Shown in pieces: positions 17,153 to 28,352 of a stretch of 64,000 nucleotides of DNA. Every line of letters begins with the position of its first letter. The first letter of the stretch is position 1. The position numbers and the translations under genes were made by a program. The DNA comes from Candidatus Promineofilum glycogenicum (lineage in GTDB: Bacteria; Chloroflexota; Anaerolineae; Promineifilales; Promineifilaceae), in contig JADJHJ010000003.1 of NCBI GenBank assembly GCA_016707605.1, forward strand, positions 496,001 through 560,000, read 5' to 3'. The notes below the pieces were generated by a model. That model was not told the DNA's origin. It saw nothing but the letters and a program-made list of their open reading frames with translations, and ran no database searches.

Positions 17153-18300
17153 GAAAACGGGCGTCGAGACGAGCTTGAGCCTGGCGAACTTCCCGGTAGA
17201 GTTGGGAACCGAGAAACGACGTTTTGAGGACAGGGTCGCTCACCTGGGCTGCCAGGGAGTCGAGGATGGCCAAAGCCTGCGCCAAAGCCGGCCGCGCGGA
17301 GGACAAATATGAATCCACGGGGCCAGCCTGTGGGTGCTGTGTATGCCAGGCGTGCAGCGCAGATCCCAGGCTCTTGAGCGCCCGGGCCTGGTCATAGGGA
17401 CGGCCGAGAGCTTCCCAGGCCGCCGCGGCCTGACGAAAATGATGCGTGGCCGTGGGCGACGCACCTTCGGCCAGGGCGATGATCCCCTGGCCTTCCGCTA
17501 AAGCGGCCTCGCTCTCCAGGGTATGAAACTGGCTGTGGGCGCGTTCCAGGCGCGGCAGGCAGGCGTGGGCGGCCGCAAGCGTCTCCGGGCGCGTGGTATA
17601 CCAGGAACAGGCAAAGATGACCGCCATGGTGCAGCTCCAATCCAGATAGGGGCTGCGATCGATTAAGTCCAGGAAATGCTGGATCGTCTGGCCGGCCTCA
17701 GCTTCTGCTCCCAGAGCGGCGTAGGCGCGGGCTAACTGCTCCAGGTGCGGCACGATGATCTGAACCTCTCCCCATTTCAGGACGCGCGGCAGGGTGCGCT
17801 CCATCTCCAGGCGCGCCATCTCTATCCGCCCCAGGTCATTGTAGATACGCCCGACCAACCTGGCCGCCCACACGCCCCATACGCCCGTTGACAATTTGAG
17901 CAGCGCCGGCCAGCGGTCGAGGACCTCCGCCCACCTTCCGCAGGACCAATCCAGCGCCGCGAGGCGTCGGAACGCCCCGCCCGGGAAGATCTGGGCCTGG
18001 ACACGCTGGGAGTAGACGTATAGCTCCTCGAACACAGCCCGCGCCTCGGCGTAGCGGCACAAGCCGACCAGGTCTTCCCCTAAATTAAAGTAAGCCCGGC
18101 AGGCATCGTGGGCCAGGCCCAGGGCGAGGGCGCGGCGCAGGCTGTCGCGCAGTAGCTCCAGGCCACGCGGCGGATCGAATTCATGCACATGGTTTCGAGC
18201 ACTGCCGATGTTGTTGAGGGCATGTACCGTGACGTCCTCAGCCCCCAGGCGCACGGCCAGCGCCAGGGCACGCTCGCCCCACGTCACGGCCTGGGCTTGA
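17139..18300 (-). pseudogene. C-terminal TPR region of a STAND/LuxR-type regulator, lacking its N-terminus
   Basis: Reading leftward from about 18300: QAQAVTWGERALALAVRLGA, HALNNIGSARNH and continuing TPR-like helices (for example ARAVFEELYVYSQRVQAQ, HLEQLARAYAALGAEAEA) to a stop at 17139. This is the sensor end of large ATP-dependent regulators or adenylate-cyclase-like proteins. No ATPase, DNA-binding domain or plausible start codon precedes it: the frame upstream of 18300 is inside another gene fragment. The fragment covers about 385 residues. Either a deletion fused two genes or contigs were misjoined at 18280-18300. Confidence 0.7.
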
Positions 18301-18816
18301 GGCAGCTTCAACTTTGCTGGCCCCGTCGCCGTATTCAATCGTCCCTTCGCCCTCATAAAGAACAATATACTGTCCGGCCAAATGGTTAAGACCTCCGGCA
18401 TCACCCAACAACAAAACTGTGCCAACATAAGTGAATACCGGTCCGTCCTCAGGCGCGGGCAGAGCGGTGACCCAGCCGTTTTCATCGACCTCAATTGAGT
18501 CGGCTTCCCCAGTATTCCAGGCATTGTTATGATTGCAGCCTGGGTCTTGATTAGGACCCGTATCAACACAGTGAGGGATCCAGGTTCGGGCCATTTTGAA
18601 GGCATCAACAAAAGGCAGTTGGTTTGAAAAGTCCGTCACTAAGCCCAGATTGGTTCCCAGTGGGGAGTTTGGGTTGGGCGAGCCGGCCACAAAACGATCG
18701 TTGGCAAAGAGGCGATTGATGTCATTCACGCCCCGGCCAAATAGGGTGGCGGTTGTCAATAGGAGCATCCCGCTAACTATTAGGATCAATTGGATCAAAC
18801 GACTTGCAGGTTGCAT
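18280..18816 (-). pseudogene. N-terminal part of a secreted protein, truncated
   Basis: Start ATG at 18816: MQPASRLIQLILIVSGMLLL is a signal peptide. The mature part has the phrases PLGTNLGLVTDFSNQLPFVD, ADSIEVDENGWVTALPAPED and AGQYIVLYEGEGTIEYG, which belong to a widespread secreted family of unknown function with an N-terminal beta domain. After KVEAASSPGRDV (to about 18280) the family resemblance ends where the TPR fragment begins in another frame. The start is weak in ribosome-site terms. The rest of the protein is missing. Confidence 0.6.
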
Positions 18817-18906
18817 CGTTATTTCCCATCCTATATTTGAACATCGTGCGTCTATGGCTGCCGCCGGCATCCACACAAGACGGCCGACCCCCTTATCGAG
18901 TTAAAA

Positions 18907-19046
18907 CTACTTTCGCCAGACTGCGGCATAACGGTGGGTGTTTCCGCTGGCCGCCCCCGTGACCATTTTCAGGTCAAAGCCCTGGCTAACAAACTCTTCA
19001 CCATAGTAAGCCCAGAATCTTCTGGCACGCATGGATGGACGGCCTA
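18907..19046 (-). pseudogene. Bacterial tandem-repeat-like fragment, probably the frameshifted end of the serine hydrolase
   Basis: In a frame different from the hydrolase upstream, the minus strand reads RARRFWAYYGEEFVSQGFDL, KMVTGAASGNTHRYAAVWRK, then a stop at 18909-18907. The R-Y-A-A-V-W-x-K ending with a preceding G-F/Y-x-L is typical of the bacterial tandem repeat domain that is often attached to class C beta-lactamase-like serine hydrolases. It follows directly behind the hydrolase fragment, so one broken gene may cover 18907-19800. Confidence 0.42.
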
Positions 19047-19800
19047 TGCATGCGCGGCGCCATAAGCCGAAATCAAGGCCTGTTGGGGGTGCGCGCTATC
19101 GTCCGGTGAATTCGCGACGAACACGACACTGAAGCGATTGGGAAAGATCAAGACCTGTGCGTGCGAACCATTGCGCTCGCCGTTGTGTGTGAAGCAACGG
19201 CCACCCTCGCCTGACCTGGTCCAGAACCCCATCAGGTCGTCCGCCGGATCGCTATTGATCATGAGCTCGCGTTGCTCCGAGGTGAGGAACGGTCCGGAGT
19301 TCACGCTGGAAATGAACGTGGCCAGGTTCTTAGCCGAGATGTACAGCCCTCCCGCTGCGGCATGCAGGGTTCCGTCGTTCAGTAGTGCCCCTGTATTACT
19401 GGTCCGCGACGAGTACGTGCGGGCCGGTGTTCCGTATGGAAAGTACTCCGGCATACCGACGGGCCACCGGCCGTTGCCTGGGTTAGCCGAAGCCTGAATG
19501 GCGAGCGGTCTCAGGATCATCTCGTAGAGGCCGTCGACGTTGAAATTGCGAGAGGTGGCTGCCTGGATCGCCTCGTTGTAAGTCTCTGTGCTGGAGTTGC
19601 GGTGCTCAATCTCGGCCTCATTAAGCTCAAACGAATAATACAAGCCCCACTTAGCGAATATAAAGTGGAACAGGCCCATACTTGTGTTGGAATAATCTCG
19701 CGTGCCAGGAGCCGTGGCTAGTTCGCGCGGTCGGCTCAAACGTTTAGCGATGTGGTCCTCAGGGTCATTACGATCGGCTGAATGCGCCTCGCTTCCAAAG
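19044..19800 (-). pseudogene. Serine hydrolase (class C beta-lactamase-like), C-terminal two-thirds only
   Basis: The minus strand reads RELATAPGTRDYSNTSMGLF, where YSN is the second motif of penicillin-binding / beta-lactamase folds, followed by NVDGLYEMILRPLAIQ, GTLHAAAGGLYISAKNLATF and GEGGRCFTHNGERNGSHAQV (an HNG in place of the third, KTG-like, motif), ending GAAHA at 19044. The catalytic S-x-x-K that should lie about 80-100 residues upstream is missing: that DNA is now the promoter region of the L,D-transpeptidase gene. The fragment cannot be active. An open frame continues leftward-antisense through the transpeptidase gene but is a shadow. Confidence 0.7.
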
Positions 19801-19809
19801 TCGGGCCGG

Positions 19810-19837
19810 TTGCCACATGGCGACAATATGCTACAAT
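19810..19837 (+). promoter_or_regulatory. Sigma-70-type promoter of the L,D-transpeptidase gene
   Basis: TTGCCA (19810-19815), a 16-bp spacer and TACAAT (19832-19837). The start codon at 19881 leaves a leader of about 36 bases. This is the best-matching promoter in the window. Confidence 0.7.
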
Positions 19838-19880
19838 GCCCGCCAATAATCAACTCGTTATCGTTTACGGTACTGCCCTT

Positions 19881-20969
19881 ATGAGTCGAATCCGCTTTGT
19901 CACTGTTCTTCTGGCGACCGCCGCCGCGCTGCTCCTGTGGAGCGACCGGACGCTCGCCGCCGCCAGTTGCTACATCGTCTCCAACGACATCGGCTACGTC
20001 TGTGATACCAATCCGCCGCCGTCGTCGTTTGGCAAGCCGGTCAAGCTGCACGATAGCATTCTGCCCGGCCTGAAGTTCGGCAAGCTGGCCGACAACATCA
20101 ACGTCTACGCCGAGCCGAACATGAACAGCCCCATCGTCCGCAACGCCGGCGATGGCTTCCTGTTCCACACCATCGAAGACACGGCCAACAACAATGAGGA
20201 AGGGCGGCTGTGGTACATGATCGACCTGGGTGAGTGGGTGCGCGGCGAGGATATTACCCTGAAGTCGCAGTCGGACTTCACCGGCGTCGAAGTGCTGACC
20301 CAGCCGGAGCGGCCGTTTGGCTGGATGCTGGTCGACTTCGCCTACAGCGAGTCGCCCGGCGCGGAGCCGAGCGCCACGGCCATCAAGCTGCCGCGCTACA
20401 CCTTTGTCGAGGTCTACGACGCCGTTGTCGATGACCAGGGCTGGATCTGGTACGACATCGGCCAGGAGCGCTGGATGCGCCAGACGTACCTGAGCATCAT
20501 CGAGGTCAACCCGCGCCCGGCCGAAGTGGGCGAGAACGAGTACTGGGTCGAGGTCGACCTGTACGAGCAGAACTTCGTGGCCTATGAGGGCGACCGTATG
20601 GTCTACGCCGGCCTCGTCTCTTCCGGCCTCAATCGCTGGCCGACCTACGAGGGGCTGTTCCAGGTCTGGGATCGGCACATGGCGGCCAATATGTCGGGCG
20701 CCGAAGGCAAGGTGGACTACTACGTCGTTGAGGACGTGCCGCACACGATGTACTTCAACGTTGACATCGCCCTCCACGGCGCGTATTGGCACGACCGCTT
20801 CGGCTACAAGCACAGCCACGGCTGCGTCAACATGCCCCTGCGCGATGCCGAGTGGGTCTACTTTTGGTCGGAGAACGCGCCCAATGACTTGTGGGTCTGG
20901 GTGCATACGTCTGACCCGCACAGCTACTTCCAGCGCGTAGACCCGGCGGATGGGACGGCGGGGCCATAG
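19881..20969 (+). CDS. Secreted L,D-transpeptidase (YkuD domain)
   Basis: 362 residues from ATG 19881. Residues 1-26 are a signal peptide (FVTVLLATAAALLLW, cleavage after TLAAA). Two SH3-like stretches follow (about 65-110 and 130-200, the latter with IWYDIGQERWMRQTYLSIIE). The YkuD catalytic core is at 215-335, with the motif IALHGAYWHDRFGYKHSHGC; Cys315 in SHGCVN is the nucleophile and the preceding His residues complete the site. These enzymes form 3-3 peptidoglycan cross-links or attach proteins to the wall. An upstream in-frame ATG at 19782 lies before the promoter and is not used. A terminator follows at 21013. Confidence 0.93.
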   Translation: MSRIRFVTVLLATAAALLLWSDRTLAAASCYIVSNDIGYVCDTNPPPSSFGKPVKLHDSILPGLKFGKLADNINVYAEPNMNSPIVRNAGDGFLFHTIEDTANNNEEGRLWYMIDLGEWVRGEDITLKSQSDFTGVEVLTQPERPFGWMLVDFAYSESPGAEPSATAIKLPRYTFVEVYDAVVDDQGWIWYDIGQERWMRQTYLSIIEVNPRPAEVGENEYWVEVDLYEQNFVAYEGDRMVYAGLVSSGLNRWPTYEGLFQVWDRHMAANMSGAEGKVDYYVVEDVPHTMYFNVDIALHGAYWHDRFGYKHSHGCVNMPLRDAEWVYFWSENAPNDLWVWVHTSDPHSYFQRVDPADGTAGP

Positions 20970-21013
20970 GGCAGTAGACAGTAGGTCAGTATTCAGTGGG
21001 TCAGTGGTCAGTG
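20970..21013. repeat. GTCAGT-type short direct repeats
   Basis: CAGTAGACAGTAGGTCAGTA and further GTCAGTGG units follow the transpeptidase stop. The same GTCAGT/GACAACT wording recurs at 60871-60940. Confidence 0.5.
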
Positions 21014-21044
21014 CGCCGGGCAGGTTGTCCGGCGCGCTGTTTTT
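21013..21044 (+). terminator. Intrinsic terminator after the L,D-transpeptidase gene
   Basis: GCGCCGG (21013-21019) pairs with CCGGCGC (21029-21035) over a 9-base loop, and GCTGTTTTT follows at 21036-21044. Confidence 0.65.
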
Positions 21045-21119
21045 GGGCGAAAGTGTGGAGCGCGCATCCTCAGATGCGCGTTCAGCGGTCGGCAAGGTTC
21101 AACAGCCAGGAGAGTTATC

Positions 21120-21905
21120 ATGACGGTGGGAGCGAACTTCGATTTGACGGGCAAGGTGGCGCTGATCACCGGCGGGACGCGGGGCATCGGGTTGGCCATC
21201 GCCGAGGCCTACGCCGTGGCCGGGGCGCGGGTGGTGGTGGCCAGTCGCAAGCAGTCGGCGGTGGACGAGGCCGCGGAGGTCGTGCGGCGGCACGGCGGCG
21301 AGGCGCTGGGCATTGCCGCCCACACCGGCGAGCCGGAAGCGGCGGCGGCGCTGGTGGAACAGACCGTGGCCCACTTCGGCGGCCTCGACATCCTGGTCAA
21401 CAACGCCGCCACCAACCCCCACTTCGGCCCATTCCTGTCGGCCGAGGACAGCCACTGGGACAAAATCCTTGACGTGAACGTGAAGGGCTACTTCCGCATG
21501 GCCAAGGCCGCCGTGCCGGCCATGCGCGCCCGCGGCGGGGGCAAGATCGTTAACGTCGCTTCGGTGGCCGGGCTGGAGCCGCAGCCGATGATGGGCGTCT
21601 ACTGCGTCAGCAAGGCGGCGGTGCTGATGATGACCGAAGTGCTGGCCGCCGAACTGGCCGCCGACAACATCCAGGTCAACGCCATCGCGCCGGGCTTCGT
21701 CAAGACCAAGTTCAGTCAGGTGTTGTGGAGCACAGAGGCCATTCACGACCGGCTCATCCACGCCGTGCCTCAACAGCGCATGGCCGCGCCGGAGGAGATG
21801 ACCGGCATCGCTCTCTATCTAGCCTCGGCCGCCAGCAGCTACACCACCGGCGCGACGTTCGTCATCGACGGCGGGCAACTGGCCGCGGGCCTGCACGTCG
21901 GCTAA
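21120..21905 (+). CDS. Short-chain dehydrogenase/reductase
   Basis: 261 residues, classical SDR. The cofactor motif is TGGTRGIG (17-24), with ASRKQ after beta-2, which favours NADP(H). NNAA follows beta-4, the catalytic Tyr161 and Lys165 lie in VYCVSKAA, and the active-site Ser is in NVASVAG. IAPGFVKTKFSQVLW resembles the DHRS4/carbonyl reductase branch more than FabG. CAGGAGAG precedes the ATG. It is convergent with the glycosyltransferase gene at 21902, overlapping by four bases at the stops. Substrate unknown; likely an alcohol/ketone oxidoreductase. Confidence 0.93.
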   Translation: MTVGANFDLTGKVALITGGTRGIGLAIAEAYAVAGARVVVASRKQSAVDEAAEVVRRHGGEALGIAAHTGEPEAAAALVEQTVAHFGGLDILVNNAATNPHFGPFLSAEDSHWDKILDVNVKGYFRMAKAAVPAMRARGGGKIVNVASVAGLEPQPMMGVYCVSKAAVLMMTEVLAAELAADNIQVNAIAPGFVKTKFSQVLWSTEAIHDRLIHAVPQQRMAAPEEMTGIALYLASAASSYTTGATFVIDGGQLAAGLHVG

Positions 21906-24067
21906 CCAGTGGGCGCGGCGCAGGCTCCCGCGACGATGATCTGATCCAGCGCGAAGCTCAGGTCACGTGTATCGAAGTGTCCCGGCGTAAGATCGGACGG
22001 CTTGAAGTTGCCCGCTTCCAGGTCAAAGACAAACGTATTCCATCCCTTCTCAACGGCCGCTTCCACGCCCAATGGCTGCCCGGTCTGGGCCGCGAGGGCG
22101 ATCTTTTGGCCATCCGGCAGCGACACATTCATGACGCCCGTTTGGCCCAACCCATCGGGCGCTTCGGCATCGTGGAGATTGGAAATAGCCAGGCTTACGG
22201 AAAGGGTTTGCCGCGTGTCCGAACGCACGAATAGGTAGGCGGGCGAAGTGGCCCAGCGCCAGGTCGCGTCGCCGAGCATCTCCTCGTCGTGCCAACCAGG
22301 GCCAAGATAGGCCTCCAATCCACCGCGGCCGGACGCGCACTGCATGACCACAGCCGACGGTTGCCCCGCCCCCGCCTCGCCGGCGAATAGCGGAATGACC
22401 ACCGTCTCCTCCCGCCCCATTTCATCGCGGGCGATAAGCTGGATGGCCGGAAAAGCCTGGGCATGAGTCAGGTTGGCTGTATCCACCAAAAGATCGAGGC
22501 GAAGTAGATCGATCGCGCTAATGGGCGTGCGCAGCCGGCCGGCCTGGCCTCCGCCAGGAAGCGGGTTCATGTGGAACAGCTCTGCCGTCTCCAGGTCTAG
22601 CGTTACACGGGCGGGCAGGTATAGCGTAACGTCCACCAGACCGTCGCTTATTACGCCAAACTGGAGCGCCGTCTTGGCCGGGTTCGTGCCCACATCCACC
22701 GCCAACGTCTCCGGTGTGACGACCAGTAGCCGCGATCCAATACCCCGCATGACCTGCGGATCGGCCCAGTCCCACAGACGGTTGGGCTGCTCATCGATAT
22801 TTGCCGGAGTGGCGTTCCAGCCCCAGACGGCCAACGACGTTGCCCCATGATGATGGATGGCGATGGACGGGATAAGCAGCAGGACGTAGGCCCCGGTCAG
22901 CGCGGTGGCTCGGCGTGTGCCCGCCTGGGCCAGGCTCAACACGGGAATCAGAAAGTAGGCCGCGTAGGGCATGACATCGGCGAAGAAGCGCGGGCCGAAC
23001 GAGTAACCCGCCCACCAGTGGGGGAAGGCGGAGATGACGAGCCAGTGCAAGACAATGATGAGGGCCAGCGTCCAGTCGAGAGATTCCCATTGGCCGCGCC
23101 GCACTTTAAGGAAAACGCCCACCGGGGCCAGCAACAGGATAGGCGAGTGGGTGAGCACACCCCGCGAAGGGCTGACGAGGTTGCCCAGTAGGGCTTCGCC
23201 AAGCGTAGCCGAGCCGAGGCGGGCGGCGGAAAAGTAAGGCGGCAATACCATATGGTAGACGGCCAGATTTAGCCCTACGAATAACAATGCGACAAGCAGC
23301 CCCAACAGCACATAGCGCACGAAGTAGGAGCGGTAGACGAACAGCACATACAGGCTGATGACGGCTACCGAGACGCTGTTGGTCGGCCGGACGATATAGG
23401 CCAGACCCAACGGCAGAGCGACAAAGGCAACCGCGGCCGGTTGCCGGCGGGCGCGCACGAGCAGCAGCAAGGCCAGCGACAGCAGGAGCATTGAAGGGCC
23501 ATGTTGCCACAGGGCGCGGCTGGCGGTGGAGTAGGCCGGCGTGCCCAGAGCATACGCGGTAGTTAGCAGCAGAGCGTAGGGCGCACGCAGGTACTCGCGC
23601 CCAATCAGGTACATGATCGCCGCCGACACGGCCATGATCAGCGAGGCGTTGATGAGCTGCAGCTCATACACTAAAGGATCGTGTGGTGAGTGTTCGACAA
23701 GATATGCCTGAAGCGTCGTGCCGCGTAGAGCCGGCAGGACGGCGTCGAGGACAATCATCTGCGGGATGGTCAGCAGTGGGCCGCCCACCGGGAAGAAGCT
23801 GATCAAGTGGTCGTCGAGTTCGTGAACGGCAAAGGAATCATATTGATAGATCGAGGTCTGGTACTCATCCAGGTAAAGATCGCCGTCGTAGATGGCGCTG
23901 GCGACCACATGGGGCGCCCACATTGCGTCAGCCGGTCGGATGTGATCTGGGAAGAGCAGATAGAGAAAGAGAAAGAGGGCTGTCACCAGTAGAGGCGGCA
24001 TCGCCCTCCTGGCCGGGGAACTCAGTCTGGCGGAGATCGCAGCATGCATTGTTGTTCGTGCCGGCAA
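21902..24067 (-). CDS. GT-C-fold membrane glycosyltransferase-like protein
   Basis: 721 residues. After a short basic N-terminus there are about ten to eleven membrane helices between residues 25 and 440 (for example PPLLVTALFLFLYLLFPDHI, PSMLLLSLALLLLVRA). The first extracytoplasmic loop carries IYDGDLYLDEY, an acidic motif in the place where GT-C enzymes have their catalytic Asp/Glu. Residues 450-721 form a soluble beta-rich domain. GT-C enzymes transfer sugars from polyprenyl-phosphate donors outside the membrane. The first in-frame ATG (24067) is given; a second at 24049 (MHAAISARLSS) is possible. Substrate and even activity are inferred, not shown. Confidence 0.75.
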   Translation of the reverse strand: MPARTTMHAAISARLSSPARRAMPPLLVTALFLFLYLLFPDHIRPADAMWAPHVVASAIYDGDLYLDEYQTSIYQYDSFAVHELDDHLISFFPVGGPLLTIPQMIVLDAVLPALRGTTLQAYLVEHSPHDPLVYELQLINASLIMAVSAAIMYLIGREYLRAPYALLLTTAYALGTPAYSTASRALWQHGPSMLLLSLALLLLVRARRQPAAVAFVALPLGLAYIVRPTNSVSVAVISLYVLFVYRSYFVRYVLLGLLVALLFVGLNLAVYHMVLPPYFSAARLGSATLGEALLGNLVSPSRGVLTHSPILLLAPVGVFLKVRRGQWESLDWTLALIIVLHWLVISAFPHWWAGYSFGPRFFADVMPYAAYFLIPVLSLAQAGTRRATALTGAYVLLLIPSIAIHHHGATSLAVWGWNATPANIDEQPNRLWDWADPQVMRGIGSRLLVVTPETLAVDVGTNPAKTALQFGVISDGLVDVTLYLPARVTLDLETAELFHMNPLPGGGQAGRLRTPISAIDLLRLDLLVDTANLTHAQAFPAIQLIARDEMGREETVVIPLFAGEAGAGQPSAVVMQCASGRGGLEAYLGPGWHDEEMLGDATWRWATSPAYLFVRSDTRQTLSVSLAISNLHDAEAPDGLGQTGVMNVSLPDGQKIALAAQTGQPLGVEAAVEKGWNTFVFDLEAGNFKPSDLTPGHFDTRDLSFALDQIIVAGACAAPTG

Positions 24068-24078
24068 GCGGCCAGATG

Positions 24079-24687
24079 TCAGGCCCGGTTGCGATAGAGT
24101 TGGGGGTCGACGACCTCACCCATGCGCTGCGTGTCCAGCTTGCCGCCCAGGAAGGCGTTGACGCGCTCGATCTGCGGCCGGGGGTCGCCCAGCATGTCGC
24201 TGTAATGGACGTAGAGCGTGCGCACGTTGCGCCGCCCGGCCAGCCACTCCTCGACGCCGCGCACGTGCTTCTCGAACAGCACCTTCATCGTGGCGTCGTC
24301 CTGCTTGTCCGGGTCCTCGCCGCGGTGGATGAGCATCTTGCGTTGCGAGGCCAGGATTTCGTCGATGTTGCGGCGAATGAAGATAACGCGATACTGTTCG
24401 TCGGCCGGCAGGTGCTTCAGCAGGGCGGAGATGACCTTGACCGCCTTGCCGCGCGCCTCGGCAACCCAGGCGACGTCGCCCTTGTCCATCTGCTTGACGC
24501 GCTCGAACTCATAGTACCCCTTGGGGTTGTCTTCGTCGGCCGCGCGTAACTCGTCGGTCAGCGGCGGGATGCCGCCGGCGTCGATCATCTTCATCATCAT
24601 GGACGTGCCCGAACGGGGCAGGCCGGAGACGATCGTGATAAACTGGTCGTCGCCCGACCGGGTTAGTTTCTGGAAGAGGCTTTTCAT
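24079..24687 (-). CDS. Sulfotransferase-family protein
   Basis: 202 residues from ATG 24687 (MKSLFQKLTRSGDDQFITIV). The 5'-phosphosulfate-binding loop GLPRSGTS is at 22-29, followed by MMMKMIDAGGIPPLTDE, and the 3'-phosphate-binding region is near RVIFIRRNIDEILASQRKML. Known members transfer sulfate from PAPS to sugars, lipids or proteins in the cytoplasm. The upstream open frame beginning at 24768 lies in a palindromic repeat and is rejected as a start. It sits 11 bases upstream of the GT-C glycosyltransferase gene on the same strand, so the two probably form an operon making a sulfated glycan. PAPS could come from the genes at 59097 and 60966. Confidence 0.86.
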   Translation of the reverse strand: MKSLFQKLTRSGDDQFITIVSGLPRSGTSMMMKMIDAGGIPPLTDELRAADEDNPKGYYEFERVKQMDKGDVAWVAEARGKAVKVISALLKHLPADEQYRVIFIRRNIDEILASQRKMLIHRGEDPDKQDDATMKVLFEKHVRGVEEWLAGRRNVRTLYVHYSDMLGDPRPQIERVNAFLGGKLDTQRMGEVVDPQLYRNRA

Positions 24688-24719
24688 GGGCACAATTCTA
24701 CACGAGATGGGCAGAAGCT

Positions 24720-24816
24720 CACGCAAAGGCGCGAAGAAGGCCTCACGCAAAGACGCAAAGTACGCCAAGCTTCAGAACCTTTCTGAAGCTTGGCGTACTT
24801 TGCGTCTTTGCGTGAG
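24720..24816. repeat. GCAAAGACGC-type palindrome, copy 4
   Basis: Perfect 36-bp stem, 24742-24777 with 24781-24816, loop CCT, preceded by a degenerate half copy from 24718. It lies between the divergent sulfotransferase and acetyltransferase genes. Confidence 0.9.
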
Positions 24817-24882
24817 ATCTCTTCTCTTCTTTGCGCCTTTGCCCCTTCGCGCCTTTGCGTGCGCTCTTTTTAGAGGACAAAT

Positions 24883-26130
24883 ATGAGAACCATACGCGAA
24901 GTAGAAGAGAACGAACTGGACGAGCTTCTGCGCATCACCGTCGAGGCCTTCCCCGGCATGAAGGTCAGCGGGCCGGAGGAGCGGACGCGGATGCTGGAGC
25001 GGCTGGCGCGGGTGATGAAGGAGCCGATCGTCCACTTCTTCGGCGTCTACGAGGCCGGGCGGCTCATCGGCGTCATGCGCTTCTATGACTTCACCATGCG
25101 GCTGCACGAGACGGACGCGCTCGTCGGCGGCGTCGGCGGCGTGGCCGTCGATTTACGATACAAGAAGGAGCGCGTCGCCGCCGACATGATCCGCTTCTTC
25201 CTCGACCACTACCGCGACAAGGGCGCGCCCCTGACCGCCCTCTACCCCTTCCGGCCCGACTTCTACCACCGCATGGGCTTTGGCTTCGGCGTCAAGCTCA
25301 ACCGCTACAGCTTTCCCCCCAATGCACTGCCCGCCCGGCCCAAGGCGCGGGTTGAGTTCCTCAGCGCCGACGACAAGGCGGCCGTGGGCGACTGCTACGA
25401 ACGCTTCCGCCTTCGCACCAACGGCCTGCTGCAACTGCCGCCCCACGTGCTCGATAGCCTCTTCACCGACCCGGCCATGCGCCTCGTCGGCGTCCGCGAC
25501 GGCCAGCGGGTGCGCGGCTACCTGCTCTTCCGCTTCGACCCGGCTGCGGGCGACAACTGGCTGGCCAACGACCTCTACGTGCGCACGATGGTCTACGACG
25601 ACGCGACGACGCTATCGGCTCTGTTGGGCTTTCTGCGCACCCAGGCCGACCAGGTGCAGCGCGTCATCTACGAGACGCAGGACGACACCTTCCACTTCCT
25701 GCTGCCCGACCCGCGCGACGGCACGGGCAACCTGCTGGCCGGGCTGTGGCACGAGACGAACACGCAGGGCGCGGGCATCATGTACCGGGTCATTGACACG
25801 CCGCGGCTGTTCGACGTGCTGCGCGACCATGACTTCGGGGGGGCGACAACGACGCTGGGCTTGACGCTCAGCGACTCCTTCCTGCCGGCGAACGCCGGGC
25901 GCTATGTGTTGCGGGTCACGGATGGTCGGGCGGAGCTGGTGGAAGGCGTCCCGGCCGAAGTCGAGATCGGCCTGGACGTGTCCAACTTCTCGTCGCTGGT
26001 CGTCGGCGCGATTGACTTCGCCCGGCTGTATGGCTACGGCCTGGTCTCTATATCCAACCCGGCGGCCGTGCCGCTGGTTGACCGCTTTTTCCGCGCCGGT
26101 CAGCGACCGTGGTGCATGACGCACTTCTGA
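24883..26130 (+). CDS. Eis-like GNAT acetyltransferase
   Basis: 415 residues, the usual length of Eis-type proteins. Residues 1-150 are a first GNAT domain with the acetyl-CoA region GVGGVAVDLRYKKERVAADM and LYPFRPDFYHRMGFGFG. Residues 155-290 are a second, degenerate GNAT domain. Residues 300-415 form a sterol-carrier-like C-terminal domain ending PWCMTHF, whose carboxylate serves as base in known Eis proteins. Eis enzymes acetylate amines such as aminoglycosides or peptides. The start ATG at 24883 follows GAGGACAAAT. The biological substrate here is unknown. Confidence 0.9.
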   Translation: MRTIREVEENELDELLRITVEAFPGMKVSGPEERTRMLERLARVMKEPIVHFFGVYEAGRLIGVMRFYDFTMRLHETDALVGGVGGVAVDLRYKKERVAADMIRFFLDHYRDKGAPLTALYPFRPDFYHRMGFGFGVKLNRYSFPPNALPARPKARVEFLSADDKAAVGDCYERFRLRTNGLLQLPPHVLDSLFTDPAMRLVGVRDGQRVRGYLLFRFDPAAGDNWLANDLYVRTMVYDDATTLSALLGFLRTQADQVQRVIYETQDDTFHFLLPDPRDGTGNLLAGLWHETNTQGAGIMYRVIDTPRLFDVLRDHDFGGATTTLGLTLSDSFLPANAGRYVLRVTDGRAELVEGVPAEVEIGLDVSNFSSLVVGAIDFARLYGYGLVSISNPAAVPLVDRFFRAGQRPWCMTHF

Positions 26131-26139
26131 AAGAAAGAC

Positions 26140-26220
26140 CTCACGCAAAGATCGCCAAGGACGCTAAGAGAAAAAATGTCTTCTTGGCGTCCTTGGCGTC
26201 CTTGGCGAGCTTTGCGTGAG
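26140..26220. repeat. GCAAAGACGC-type palindrome, copy 5 (imperfect)
   Basis: Arms beginning CTCACGCAAAG and ending CTTTGCGTGAG with an uneven number of GGACGC units in between, so the stem has a bulge. It lies between convergent genes. Confidence 0.8.
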
Positions 26221-26237
26221 GTTCTTCTACACGTGGC

Positions 26238-28263
<2,026 letters not shown>

Positions 28264-28272
28264 CCAAAGAAG

Positions 28273-28352
28273 TTAACGCAAAGACGCCAGGACGCAAAGA
28301 CGCAAAGAAAAACTCTTCTTTGCGTCTTTGCGTCCTGGCGTCTTTGCGTTAA
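28273..28352. repeat. GCAAAGACGC-type palindrome, copy 6, overlapping the trpA stop
   Basis: 37-bp perfect stem (28273-28309 with 28316-28352), loop of six bases. Its end supplies the stop codon and last bases of trpA (TAA at 28351-28349). Confidence 0.9.

Noticed and set aside
17160..17480. Small minus-strand reading frames with Arg/Pro-rich products
   Set aside because: Lie out of frame within the TPR fragment.
19044..21095. One 683-residue minus-strand open frame
   Set aside because: Only its last third encodes serine hydrolase sequence; the rest is antisense to the L,D-transpeptidase gene, so it is not a single gene.
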